Assembly: GCF_000173075.1 (NCBI RefSeq) | Contig: NZ_ABVL01000002.1 | Location: forward strand, 248,001-312,000 | Origin: Chthoniobacter flavus Ellin428 | GTDB lineage: Bacteria > Verrucomicrobiota > Verrucomicrobiia > Chthoniobacterales > Chthoniobacteraceae | Reading direction: 5' to 3' | DNA: 64,000 bases | Part shown: piece after piece, positions 56,739 through 64,000 of the stretch | Layout: each line of letters opens with the position of its first letter | Numbering within the stretch: the stretch's first letter is position 1 | Made by a program: the position numbers and the translations under genes | The notes under the pieces: generated by a model | What the model was told of the DNA's origin: nothing | The model's input: only the letters and a program-made list of their open reading frames with translations | Database searches by the model: none

Positions 56739-58030
56739 AGCCCGTCGTCGAAGTCGAAAATCTTTCCAAACTCTACCGGCTCGGCGCGATTGGCGCTTCG
56801 AGTTTGCGGGAAACCGTCGAGCGCGTTTTCGGCAAGAAGAAGCAAGTGGCCCCGGCGCAGTTCACCAAGGACAAGCCGATCGCCGATGACCGCCGCGGCC
56901 CCGAGCCCAACTCCTTCTGGGCGCTGAAGGATGTTTCCTTCTCCATCCAGCCGGGAGAAGTCGTCGGCATCCTCGGCCGGAACGGCGCGGGCAAATCCAC
57001 GCTGCTCAAGATCCTCTCGCGCATCACGGAGCCGACCAGCGGGCGCGCCACCTTGCGCGGGCGCGTGGTCTCCCTGCTCGAAGTCGGCACCGGCTTCCAC
57101 CCCGAACTCACCGGCCGGGAGAATATCTTCCTCAACGGCGCGATCATGGGCATGAAGCGCACGGAGATTGCCGCGAAGTTCGATGAAATCGTCGAGTTTG
57201 CCGAGGTCGGCAAATTTCTCGATACCCCGGTGAAGCGCTACTCCAGCGGCATGTATGTGCGCCTCGCTTTCGCCGTGGCCGCGCACCTCGAGCCGGAAAT
57301 CCTGCTCATCGACGAAGTGCTCGCCGTGGGCGACGCCGGCTTTCAGAAAAAGTGTCTCGGTAAAATGGACGAGGTCGCCACGAAGCACGGCCGCACGGTC
57401 TTCTTCGTTAGCCACAACATGGGTGCCGTCCGCTCGCTCTGCGAGCACGCCATCCTCTTCGAGGGCGGCCGCCTCGTCATGACGGGCAATCCGGGCGACG
57501 TCATTAGCCGCTATCTCTCCGCCACCAGCCCGCAGGACAGCGATGTCGAAGGCCAGATTATTTGGAACGGCAAGGATGCGCCCACCTCGCATGACCTGAA
57601 GTTGCGCAGCATCCGCCTGCTCAATGGCCTCGGTGTGCCGCAGACAACGTTCGAGTCGGACAAGCCGATCACCGTCGAGGTGGAATACGAAGTCCTCGAG
57701 CGGATCCGCGGGGCGCGCTTTTGTCTGCTGCTGCTCACGCAGGAAGGCGAAGTCGCCTTCAGCGCGACCGACCACATGTTCCAGCAGGAGACGCAAAATC
57801 CCGGCGTCTACAAGACCGCGTGCCTCCTGCCCGGTGGCCTCCTGAATCGCCGGCAATACATCGTGCACCTGCAGTGCGATATCCCCGGCGAACGTTACGT
57901 GTTGCCCGCGGCGGAGTATCTCAGCTTCACCGTCTCCGGCATCGGCAACCAATCCTCGACCTTTCCCGAGCCCTGGCCCGGCGTCGTCTGTCCGCGAGTC
58001 TCGTGGAAGGTGGAAGAGCTCAAGTCGTGA
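56735..58030 (+). CDS. ABC export ATPase with C-terminal substrate-binding domain (Wzt-like)
   Basis: This 431-residue protein has an N-terminal ATPase with Walker A GRNGAGKSTLLKIL, the Q/His-loop region RVVSLLEVGTGFHPELTGREN, signature RYSSGMYVRLAFAVA and Walker B ILLIDEVLAVGD. From about residue 270 there is a beta-rich C-terminal domain (for example KPITVEVEYEVLE, FSATDHMFQQ, YLSFTVSGIG) that matches the Wzt C-terminal type, which in known exporters recognises the capped end of the glycan. Its GTG neighbour starts within its last codon. Confidence 0.92.
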   Translation: MKPVVEVENLSKLYRLGAIGASSLRETVERVFGKKKQVAPAQFTKDKPIADDRRGPEPNSFWALKDVSFSIQPGEVVGILGRNGAGKSTLLKILSRITEPTSGRATLRGRVVSLLEVGTGFHPELTGRENIFLNGAIMGMKRTEIAAKFDEIVEFAEVGKFLDTPVKRYSSGMYVRLAFAVAAHLEPEILLIDEVLAVGDAGFQKKCLGKMDEVATKHGRTVFFVSHNMGAVRSLCEHAILFEGGRLVMTGNPGDVISRYLSATSPQDSDVEGQIIWNGKDAPTSHDLKLRSIRLLNGLGVPQTTFESDKPITVEVEYEVLERIRGARFCLLLLTQEGEVAFSATDHMFQQETQNPGVYKTACLLPGGLLNRRQYIVHLQCDIPGERYVLPAAEYLSFTVSGIGNQSSTFPEPWPGVVCPRVSWKVEELKS

Positions 58031-58929
58031 GTGCCGCCAATCTCGGGCCGCTGGTCCTCGCTGTGCCGGTTTTCAATGGCGAACGTTTCCTGGCCGAGAC
58101 TCTCGCTTCACTCAACGAGCAGGGCGACGACGTCCGCTGGTGGATGCAGGATGGTGCCTCGAAGGATGGCACCGTCGAGATTGCCCGCCGCTTCGTGCGC
58201 CCGTGCGACAAGATCGTCAGCGAACCGGACAGCGGCCAACCCGACGCCCTCAATCGCGCTTTCCAGCAAATGGGCGGCGAGATCATCGGCTTCCTCAATG
58301 CCGACGACACACTGCTCCCTGGCACCGCCCGCAAAGTGCTCGACTACTTCGCCGCCCATCCGGATGTGGATCTCGTCTGCGGCGAAATCGAGTGGATAGA
58401 CGAGCACAGCAATGTCACCGGCCGGCATGCAGGGCGGATCCATTCGCTGGCCGAAGTACTCGATATCTACGGAGTGTGGTGGGCAAATCGCCAATGGGTC
58501 CAGCCTGAGGTCTTCTTCCGCCGCTCACTTTGGGAAAAGGCCGGCCTGTTCGACCCGAAGTGGAATCTCGTCTTCGACTACGAATTCTGGATACGCTGCT
58601 TCCGCGCCGGTGCCCGCGTCGCCCATCTGTCCGAGCCCCTCACGCGCTTTCGCATCCACGGGGCGCAGAAATCCGCCGCGGCGACCAACGCCGCCGACGA
58701 AATCCGCGCCGTGGTGCGCAAGCATCTCGATGACGGCGCTCCCCTGCCCGCCGTGCGCCGCTGGAAACTGGAAGCGGAGCTCAGCTACGACCTCTACCAA
58801 GGCGGCAAGAACGGCACGGCCCGCGGCTCCTTTCCCGCCGAAGTCCTGCGCCACCCGCAGTGGCTGCTCTCCTCGCCGGCGCGGGCGCGTTTGTGGGCGG
58901 CTTGCACGCGGCGCCTGAAACAGGGATAA
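58027..58929 (+). CDS. Glycosyltransferase family 2
   Basis: This GT-A enzyme of about 300 residues opens with PLVLAVPVFNGERFLAETL. It has WWMQDGASKDGTVEIA, the metal-binding FLNADDTLLPG (DxD-like) and FFRRSLWEKAGLFD, then FDYEFWIRCFRAGA. This matches family 2 enzymes that add sugars from nucleotide donors to glycans or lipids. The GTG start overlaps the preceding stop (GTGA). Cytosolic or membrane-peripheral action is expected. The acceptor may be the peptide product or a surface glycan. Confidence 0.88.
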   Translation: MSAANLGPLVLAVPVFNGERFLAETLASLNEQGDDVRWWMQDGASKDGTVEIARRFVRPCDKIVSEPDSGQPDALNRAFQQMGGEIIGFLNADDTLLPGTARKVLDYFAAHPDVDLVCGEIEWIDEHSNVTGRHAGRIHSLAEVLDIYGVWWANRQWVQPEVFFRRSLWEKAGLFDPKWNLVFDYEFWIRCFRAGARVAHLSEPLTRFRIHGAQKSAAATNAADEIRAVVRKHLDDGAPLPAVRRWKLEAELSYDLYQGGKNGTARGSFPAEVLRHPQWLLSSPARARLWAACTRRLKQG

Positions 58930-58936
58930 GCACCGC

Positions 58937-59854
58937 GTGACTTCGCCCGGAAGACTTTGGTGGCTCCTGCGCCGTGATCTCAAGCGCGGTTGGGAAGCCT
59001 CCCACCATGAATACAAAGTGCTGCCCCGCATCGCGGATTGGTCGTGGCCGTTTTGGAACGACCCACCGCAAAGCGTGCCCATCCACCTGCTCACCGGCAA
59101 AAACGACTGGCGCCTCTCCGCCTGGATGCTGGCGAGCTGGCACCACTTCAGCGAACGCACCTGGCCCATCTTCATTCACGACGACGGTACGCTGCCCGAG
59201 GAAGCACGGGAATTGCTCAAAAAACTCTTCCCAAAAGCCCGCATCATCGAGCGGAGCGAGGCCGACGCCGCCATGGAGCCGGTCCTGCGCCCGTTCCCCT
59301 TCTGTGCGGACTATCGCAAGATGCACCCCCTCGCGCTCAAGCTCTTCGATGTGCCCCACTTCACCAGTGGCGAGCGCTTCATGCTCTTCGACAGCGACCT
59401 CCTTTTCTTCAACTACCCGCGCGAAATCCTCGACTGGGTCGATAGCGACGCGAGCGATTGCTGGTTCAACGAAGACGTGAAGGAAGGCGCGCTCATCACC
59501 GCCGCGGAAGCCCGCGCCGAGCTGAACATCAAGATCTGGTCCCGGGTAAACAGCGGTCTCTGCCTGCTGCCGAAAGCCGCCATCGACTTCGACCTGTGCG
59601 ACCGCGCGCTCGCCCAGACCTCCATTCTCAGCGGCCACGTCTGGCGCGTCGAGCAGACCCTGCTCATGCTCTGCGCCACGCGGCACAACCGCGGTGGCCT
59701 GCTGCCGCACACCTACGAAGTCTCGCTCGGCAAGCGCTCCGCCGAGAATGCCATCTCGCGCCATTACGTCGGGGCCGTGCGCGACCGCTTTTATGCCGAG
59801 GGATTGAAGCGGCTCAACGCCATCTTCTTCCCGGTGGAACAGAAGGAATCATGA
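58937..59854 (+). CDS. Putative sugar transferase-like protein (GT-A fold suspected)
   Basis: This 305-residue soluble protein starts at a GTG 7 bases after the family 2 gene. It contains FMLFDSDLLFF, a DxD-type motif set in a strand context like GT-A enzymes (VPIHLLTGKNDWRLSAWML precedes it, and NSGLCLLPKAAIDFD follows). No specific family is recognised. It is tightly coupled to the next glycosyltransferase (ATGA). Function as a glycosyltransferase is inferred from the motif and the context. Confidence 0.6.
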   Translation: MTSPGRLWWLLRRDLKRGWEASHHEYKVLPRIADWSWPFWNDPPQSVPIHLLTGKNDWRLSAWMLASWHHFSERTWPIFIHDDGTLPEEARELLKKLFPKARIIERSEADAAMEPVLRPFPFCADYRKMHPLALKLFDVPHFTSGERFMLFDSDLLFFNYPREILDWVDSDASDCWFNEDVKEGALITAAEARAELNIKIWSRVNSGLCLLPKAAIDFDLCDRALAQTSILSGHVWRVEQTLLMLCATRHNRGGLLPHTYEVSLGKRSAENAISRHYVGAVRDRFYAEGLKRLNAIFFPVEQKES

Positions 59855-60894
59855 ACGTCCTTTTCGCACCCGATTGGCGCAGCGGCGTGCCCTATCAACG
59901 GCTGCTCGCCGAGGCCCTCGAGGCGCATGGTGTCCGGGTCAGTTTTCTCCAGCACTACAAGCGGCTCATGCCGCTCACCCGGCTGCTGAGGATCAACCCC
60001 ACGGAGCTCTTCCATTTGCATTGGCCCGAGGCCTATTACCCGCGCCTGCGCGATCGCTGGGACAAAATCCGCCGCGCCCGTTTCTCGGTCGATCTCATTC
60101 TCGCCACACGCAACAAGCCTTTCGTCCTCACCGCGCATAATCTCTGCGAGCACAACTTGCAGCATCTCCCCTTCGCGCAGGTGAATTACGCCACCGCTTA
60201 CCGCCGCGCGAATCTCATCTTCGCGCACTCCGCCGCGGCCAAGGTGAAGCTCGCCCGCACTTACGGCGTGGATGAACGAAAAGTCCGCGTCGTGCCGCAC
60301 GGCGATCTCTCAGTGGTGATGCCGCCGCCCATCCCGCGCGATGAAGCGCGCGCCAAGCTTGGCCTGCCGGAGGGGCCGCTCTGCCTCATGTTCGGCGCGG
60401 TCGAACCATATAAAGGCCAGGAGGAAGTGCTCGCCTATTGGAAGGAAGCACGCCCCGCGGCGCACCTGGTCATCGTCGGCAAACCCGACTCGCCCGAGTA
60501 TGGCCAGACGATCCGCCAATTCGCCGCGGACATCCCCAATGTCACCCTGCATTTTCAGTGGCTCTCGGATGCGGAACTCGCGGATTTCCTCTGCGCGGCG
60601 GACTGTGCGCTCTTCAACTACCGCACCATCTTCACCTCCGGCGCGGCCTCGCTCGCGCGTTCTTGGGGGCTGCCCATTCTGATGCCGTCACGGCTCGAGA
60701 CCGTCGATCTCGGCGAACCCGATCCGCGAGTGTTTCGTTTCGAAGCGTTCGACGCGCAATTCCCGCAGAAGCTCGCCGCCGCGCTCGCGATCGCGCCCGA
60801 TTATCAAGCCGCTGCCGGATGGCGCGACCAGATATCCTGGCCACGGGTCGCGGAGCTCACGGTCGCCGGCTATCGCGAAGTGCTCGCGAAATAA
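59851..60894 (+). CDS. GT-B glycosyltransferase (family 1/4-like)
   Basis: This 347-residue protein has a GT-B layout. The N-domain includes NVLFAPDWRSGVPYQRLLAEALE and ELFHLHWPEAYYPRL. The C-domain includes CLMFGAVEPYKGQEEVLAYW, VIVGKPDSPEY, FQWLSDAELADFLCAAD and the stretch FTSGAASLARSWGLPILMP in place of the usual E-x7-E. It overlaps the upstream gene by four bases and ends the operon; the next gene starts 47 bases on. It could decorate the peptide or build the exported glycan. Confidence 0.83.
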   Translation: MNVLFAPDWRSGVPYQRLLAEALEAHGVRVSFLQHYKRLMPLTRLLRINPTELFHLHWPEAYYPRLRDRWDKIRRARFSVDLILATRNKPFVLTAHNLCEHNLQHLPFAQVNYATAYRRANLIFAHSAAAKVKLARTYGVDERKVRVVPHGDLSVVMPPPIPRDEARAKLGLPEGPLCLMFGAVEPYKGQEEVLAYWKEARPAAHLVIVGKPDSPEYGQTIRQFAADIPNVTLHFQWLSDAELADFLCAADCALFNYRTIFTSGAASLARSWGLPILMPSRLETVDLGEPDPRVFRFEAFDAQFPQKLAAALAIAPDYQAAAGWRDQISWPRVAELTVAGYREVLAK

Positions 60895-60941
60895 GTTGCC
60901 GGCCGGCGCCATTCGCGCGTCCGTCAGCACCACGTTTTCCC

Positions 60942-61577
60942 ATGTATATCCCGCCTGCGTTTCGTATTGAGGACAAAGCCCGACTGGCGTCGTTTCTGCG
61001 CGAATACAGCTTCGCCACGTTCATCACCAATGACGATGCCACGCCATTCGCCAGCCACCTGCCCATGCTCTTCCGTCCCGATCTCGGCGAGCATGGCACC
61101 CTCATCGCCCACCTGGCCCGGGCCAATCCGCAGTGGCGGCATTTCGCCGAAGGTCGCGAAGCCCTCGCCATCTTTCACGGCCCGCATGCGTACATCTCAC
61201 CCACATGGTATGAAACCGCGCCGGCCGTTCCGACTTGGAACTATGCCGTGGTCCACGCCTACGGCATTCCGAAGATCTTCGAGAACCGCGATCGCATCGC
61301 GGCGCTCTTGCAGGAGACGATCTCCGTCTACGAGTCTTCCTTCGCGCAGCCATGGTCCGGGCAACTTCCCGTCGAGTATCTCGACAAAATGATCCATGGC
61401 GTCGTCGCCTTCGAAATTCCGATCACGCGACTCGAGGGGAAATTCAAGCTGGGCCAGAATCGTTCGCCTGAGGATGTGCAAGGCGTCTTCCGCGCGCTGT
61501 CGCAATCCGCGAGCAGCAACGACCGCGCCCTCGCCCAATTCATGGCCGCCGAGGGTCACGTCAAGGCAGCCAGTTAG
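60942..61577 (+). CDS. PaiB-like FMN-binding negative transcriptional regulator
   Basis: This 211-residue protein of the FMN_bind_2/PaiB family has YSFATFITNDDATPFASHLPML at the N-terminus (shown in part: FATFITND, then PFASHLPML), then HGPHAYISPTWYE, VPTWNYAVVHAYG and the C-terminal VAFEIPITRLEGKFKLGQNR. It has a split-barrel flavin-binding fold. The regulator name comes from the Bacillus founder; many members may be flavin enzymes. It starts 47 bases after the NRPS/PKS operon on the same strand, so read-through or a regulatory link is possible but unproven. Confidence 0.9.
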   Translation: MYIPPAFRIEDKARLASFLREYSFATFITNDDATPFASHLPMLFRPDLGEHGTLIAHLARANPQWRHFAEGREALAIFHGPHAYISPTWYETAPAVPTWNYAVVHAYGIPKIFENRDRIAALLQETISVYESSFAQPWSGQLPVEYLDKMIHGVVAFEIPITRLEGKFKLGQNRSPEDVQGVFRALSQSASSNDRALAQFMAAEGHVKAAS

Positions 61578-61641
61578 GCTAGTAAACTCGGACGAGCGCG
61601 AAATCGACATCTGCGTTCCTGGATTTCGGTGAAGCAGCAGG

Positions 61642-61739
61642 TTATCCCGAAGGGATAAAGGACCGTAGCCGGGGGTAAGCGAGCTTGCGAGCGCCACCCC
61701 CGGATACTTGTCCTCTATGGATCCCATCCCGGAGGGATG
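61642..61739. repeat. Palindromic intergenic repeat with three hairpins
   Basis: Three short palindromes occur in a row: TTATCCC-GAA-GGGATAA (61642-61658), CCGGGGGT...ACCCCCGG (about 61669-61703, enclosing GCGAGCTTGCGAGC) and CATCCC-GGA-GGGATG (61725-61739, with a GGATC overlap). It lies 65 bases after the PaiB-like gene. It resembles the class of hairpin-rich repeats in PVC genomes, from memory only; no second copy was seen here. Confidence 0.55.
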
Positions 61740-61810
61740 GCGGAATGTAGGTAATGCTGAGGGGGCTCCGTCGTCTTCGAGAGTTGGCCCAAAAGCGTCA
61801 GAGGACTCTA

Positions 61811-61957
61811 GGCATTACCCACATCTTTTTTGAAGGTCCCGCGGAGAGAAGAAGTGCCTGCGAATCACGCAAATCACACGAATAAAATCCTCCTCATTCG
61901 CGTTATCTGCGTGATTCGCGGGCCCTATCCGCAGTCTTTTTGAGATGTGGGTATGCT
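61811..61957. repeat. Second MITE-like element with the GCATTACCCACATCTTT end
   Basis: The left end GCATTACCCACATCTTT (61812-61828) is inversely repeated on the right as AGATGTGGGTATGCT (61943-61957), one base shorter. The interior is different from the 6.6 kb copy. It has its own inverted repeat, GCGAATCACGCA...TGCGTGATTCGC, with arms of 24 bases (61860-61883 against 61896-61919, about 20 pairing). A third end-like sequence (TGTAGGTAATGCTGA, 61746-61760) lies just to the left. The region between the PaiB and BNR genes (430 bases) has no gene. Confidence 0.65.
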
Positions 61958-62007
61958 TAGAGAGGACTGGCGCACTCCCAAAACGCTGTCGCGACGAATC
62001 ACACCAA

Positions 62008-63114
62008 CTACGGAAACACCGCGAACTTTCCATTCCCCAGCACCACCGCCGCGGCACCGCTCCCGCGACTCGGCACTGAACCCGGCTTCCCCAGCGGCGC
62101 TCCAGCCACATCGTAAAGTTGCCACCCGAGCACATCCTGACTCTTCCACACCACCAGCGAGACACCATCCGGCGCGCTGAGCGCGACCACCCCGGTCCGC
62201 ATCCCACTTCTTCCCGGGGTCGGAATCTCGCCCGGCGGCAATACCGTTCCATCCTTATCGAGCCGCGCGAAGTAGATCTGTCCCTTGGTCGGCCACGCCG
62301 TGACAAAGCCTGTCGGCGTCCCGCGAATCGTGAAATAAGTCATCGGACAGGCCTGCAGTTGCCATGATGTGGCACTGATGCGCGTGCGCTTCTGTTGCCC
62401 GTTGCGATCAGCCAGGACCAGATAGATATCCCGCTCATTATTCGTCTCCTCGCGATAGATCAACGCGAGCCGTCCATCCGGTCCATAGGTCGTGCTCGTC
62501 GTGCAGCACTTGCAGGGATCGATCAACGGATTCACCTCCGCATAGGGCGAAAAATTCTCCCCGCCATCACGCGAAGCCATCGTGTAGACTTTGCCGGAAA
62601 GAAAACTCGCCGTCACCGCACCGCTCCCACTCGCGGCGAGCGAATACCCTTCGCTCGGTTTGTGATTCAAATTCCGCACGGGAGTGAACGTCTTCGCTCC
62701 CGCTGCGAGCGTCGCGTACTGCATGCCCCACTGCTCCTGCGGCAGCTTGAGCTTCCAGGCGTTCGTCCCCATCACCACATGCACCCGTCCATCCTGGCCG
62801 ATCGCCATGTCCCAGGTCGCGTACTCGAGCCCCGGCTTTCGCGCCGCCTCATCCACCACCGAAAGCGGCGCGCTGAAGGTCGCCCCGCCATCGGTCGACC
62901 TCACATAATTCGGCCCACCATTCGCGTCGAAGAGCAGATGAATCGTCCCGTCGGTCCCACGCTCCGCCTTCATCACATTCGCCGCACCCGGGACATGAAC
63001 CACTTTCACTCGATCGGCCGTCTCCGCAGCACGTGCGCCGGCTAAAGAGAAGAACAATGCCCCGAGAAGGCACAGGCCTCGTGTCCGAGGGAGAAAAGCA
63101 ATGAAGGTGTTCAT
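62008..63114 (-). CDS. Secreted BNR/Asp-box repeat protein (sialidase-like)
   Basis: This protein of about 368 residues has a signal peptide (ending SLAGARA). The rest is a beta-propeller with Asp-box motifs RSTDGGATFS and ASRDGGENFS, and blade strands such as GTIHLLFDANGGPNYV and GRLALIYREETNNE. This is the exo-sialidase / BNR fold, but catalytic Arg triads cannot be confirmed by eye, so the substrate is unknown. It is found in many verrucomicrobia with large secretomes. The start at 63114 directly precedes the signal peptide. Confidence 0.78.
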   Translation of the reverse strand: MNTFIAFLPRTRGLCLLGALFFSLAGARAAETADRVKVVHVPGAANVMKAERGTDGTIHLLFDANGGPNYVRSTDGGATFSAPLSVVDEAARKPGLEYATWDMAIGQDGRVHVVMGTNAWKLKLPQEQWGMQYATLAAGAKTFTPVRNLNHKPSEGYSLAASGSGAVTASFLSGKVYTMASRDGGENFSPYAEVNPLIDPCKCCTTSTTYGPDGRLALIYREETNNERDIYLVLADRNGQQKRTRISATSWQLQACPMTYFTIRGTPTGFVTAWPTKGQIYFARLDKDGTVLPPGEIPTPGRSGMRTGVVALSAPDGVSLVVWKSQDVLGWQLYDVAGAPLGKPGSVPSRGSGAAAVVLGNGKFAVFP

Positions 63115-63283
63115 GGGGAAAGTGCTACGGATCATCAACAAAAGAGGCGTCTTTGAAAAGAAGTGAACGGCTGGGAACCCGAAGGAGCCATCCCTTCGCG
63201 GTCATGTTTACCCCGACACGGCTCATCTCTCTCCACTCTCTCGATTGCAGCCTTGCCCAAGTGGTGCTAAATGGCACGTCCCT

Positions 63284-64000
63284 ATGTTGACTTTTACCAA
63301 GATGAATGGTGCCGGGAATGACTTCGTGATGCTCGATAATCGCGACGGGAAGCTGACGCTCGACAAGGCGCAGATTGCCCGTTTGTGCGACCGGCATCGC
63401 GGTGTCGGCGCGGACGGTGTGCTCGTGGTTGAACCGGCGCAGAGTGGCGCGAACTTTCGCATGCGCTACTACAATGCCGATGGCGGCGAGGCCGAGATGT
63501 GCGGCAATGGCGCCCGCTGCTTCGGGCGTTTTGCCCAGCGCGTGAGCGGCCAGGCGGGTGATATCTCCTTTGAAACCATGGCTGGAAAGATCACGGCGCA
63601 GTTCATCGACAACAATGTGCGCATCCAGATGAGCGAGCCCCATTCGCTGCGCCTGAATGAGTCGCTCGACTCCGGCGGCGAAGTGCTGACCGTGCACTCG
63701 GTGAATACCGGTGTACCGCACGCCGTGGTCTTCGTCGACGATCTCGAGCAGGTGGACGTCCGGCGCTTCGGCGCGGGTCTGCGCTATCACTCCCACTTCG
63801 CGCCGAAGGGCACGAATGCCAATTTCGTCCAGCAGCTCGGGCCGCAGACCATCGCCATCCGCACCTACGAGCGCGGCGTCGAAGACGAGACGCTGGCTTG
63901 CGGCACCGGCATGGTCGCCTGCGCGCTCATTTTCCACGAACTGACCGGCGCCGCCTCGCCCGTGGCCGTGAAGGTGCGCGGCGGTGAAACGCTGGAGATC
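63284..64000 (+). CDS. dapF: Diaminopimelate epimerase (3' truncated by window)
   Basis: The 239 visible residues convert LL- to meso-diaminopimelate for peptidoglycan and lysine. The start is MLTFTKMNGAGNDFVMLDNR. Both catalytic Cys motifs are present: AEMCGNGARC and DETLACGTGMVACA. The frame is open to the last base, and full-length DapF is only some 30-40 residues longer. It is divergent from the BNR gene, with 169 bases between them. Confidence 0.95.
   Translation, partial: MLTFTKMNGAGNDFVMLDNRDGKLTLDKAQIARLCDRHRGVGADGVLVVEPAQSGANFRMRYYNADGGEAEMCGNGARCFGRFAQRVSGQAGDISFETMAGKITAQFIDNNVRIQMSEPHSLRLNESLDSGGEVLTVHSVNTGVPHAVVFVDDLEQVDVRRFGAGLRYHSHFAPKGTNANFVQQLGPQTIAIRTYERGVEDETLACGTGMVACALIFHELTGAASPVAVKVRGGETLEI

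Overview
The window looks like chromosomal DNA from a high-GC member of the Verrucomicrobiota. This is inference from gene content: a PEP-CTERM protein, a membrane pyrophosphatase, a bacterial lipase-maturation-factor protein, ceramidase-like and BNR-repeat secreted proteins, a DUF362 protein, Uma2 nucleases and many small secreted proteins of unknown function. No rRNA, tRNA, CRISPR array or transposase gene was seen by eye. Both ends cut genes: a histidine kinase on the left and dapF on the right.

The first ~43 kb is mostly core metabolism mixed with secreted proteins. In order: a kinase/response-regulator pair (1-730); a decayed beta-propeller gene, an esterase and a cupin protein on the minus strand (825-3730); a PEP-CTERM protein and an ABC exporter (3914-6520); a minus-strand purS-Pmp3-purQ-purL operon (6860-10417); secreted and ACT-domain genes (10533-12786); an OFA-family transporter, a hemW-like gene and a flavin oxidoreductase (14317-17909); trpA; a glycogen-synthase-like glycosyltransferase and hppA (20713-24078); LMF1, DUF362 and ceramidase-like genes (25433-30747); argD-argF; DedA, recF and hisS (33383-36646).

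From 37.4 to 42.8 kb a minus-strand surface-polysaccharide group carries a WecA/MraY-type sugar-phosphate transferase, an O-antigen-ligase-type protein and a WcaI-like glycosyltransferase. After a 0.7 kb non-coding stretch with a strong hairpin, a plus-strand operon runs from 43547 to 60894. Most of its genes overlap by 4 bases or are separated by a few bases. It encodes a PhyH-type dioxygenase, an NRPS (C-A-PCP), a PKS/NRPS hybrid (KS-ACP-aminotransferase-C-A-PCP-TE), an Sfp-type phosphopantetheinyl transferase, a Wzm/Wzt-type ABC exporter and three glycosyltransferases or sugar-transferase-like proteins. This is the most unusual part of the window. The KS module has no acyltransferase although both AT-flanking linkers remain, and the terminal thioesterase has Cys where Ser is usual. 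The operon appears to make a short peptide with a beta-amino unit, possibly acylated, in a setting of glycan synthesis and export.

Two other themes stand out. First, five otherwise intact genes (hemW-like, argD, hisS, wecA-like and the PKS/NRPS) are broken by single-base indels, several of them in short homopolymers; this fits sequencing error better than gene decay. Second, the intergenic DNA holds several repeat families: a MITE-like element with matching ends at 6.6 and 61.8 kb, arrays of exactly four GTTGAGA-type heptads next to purQ, recF and hisS, and several palindromic elements.
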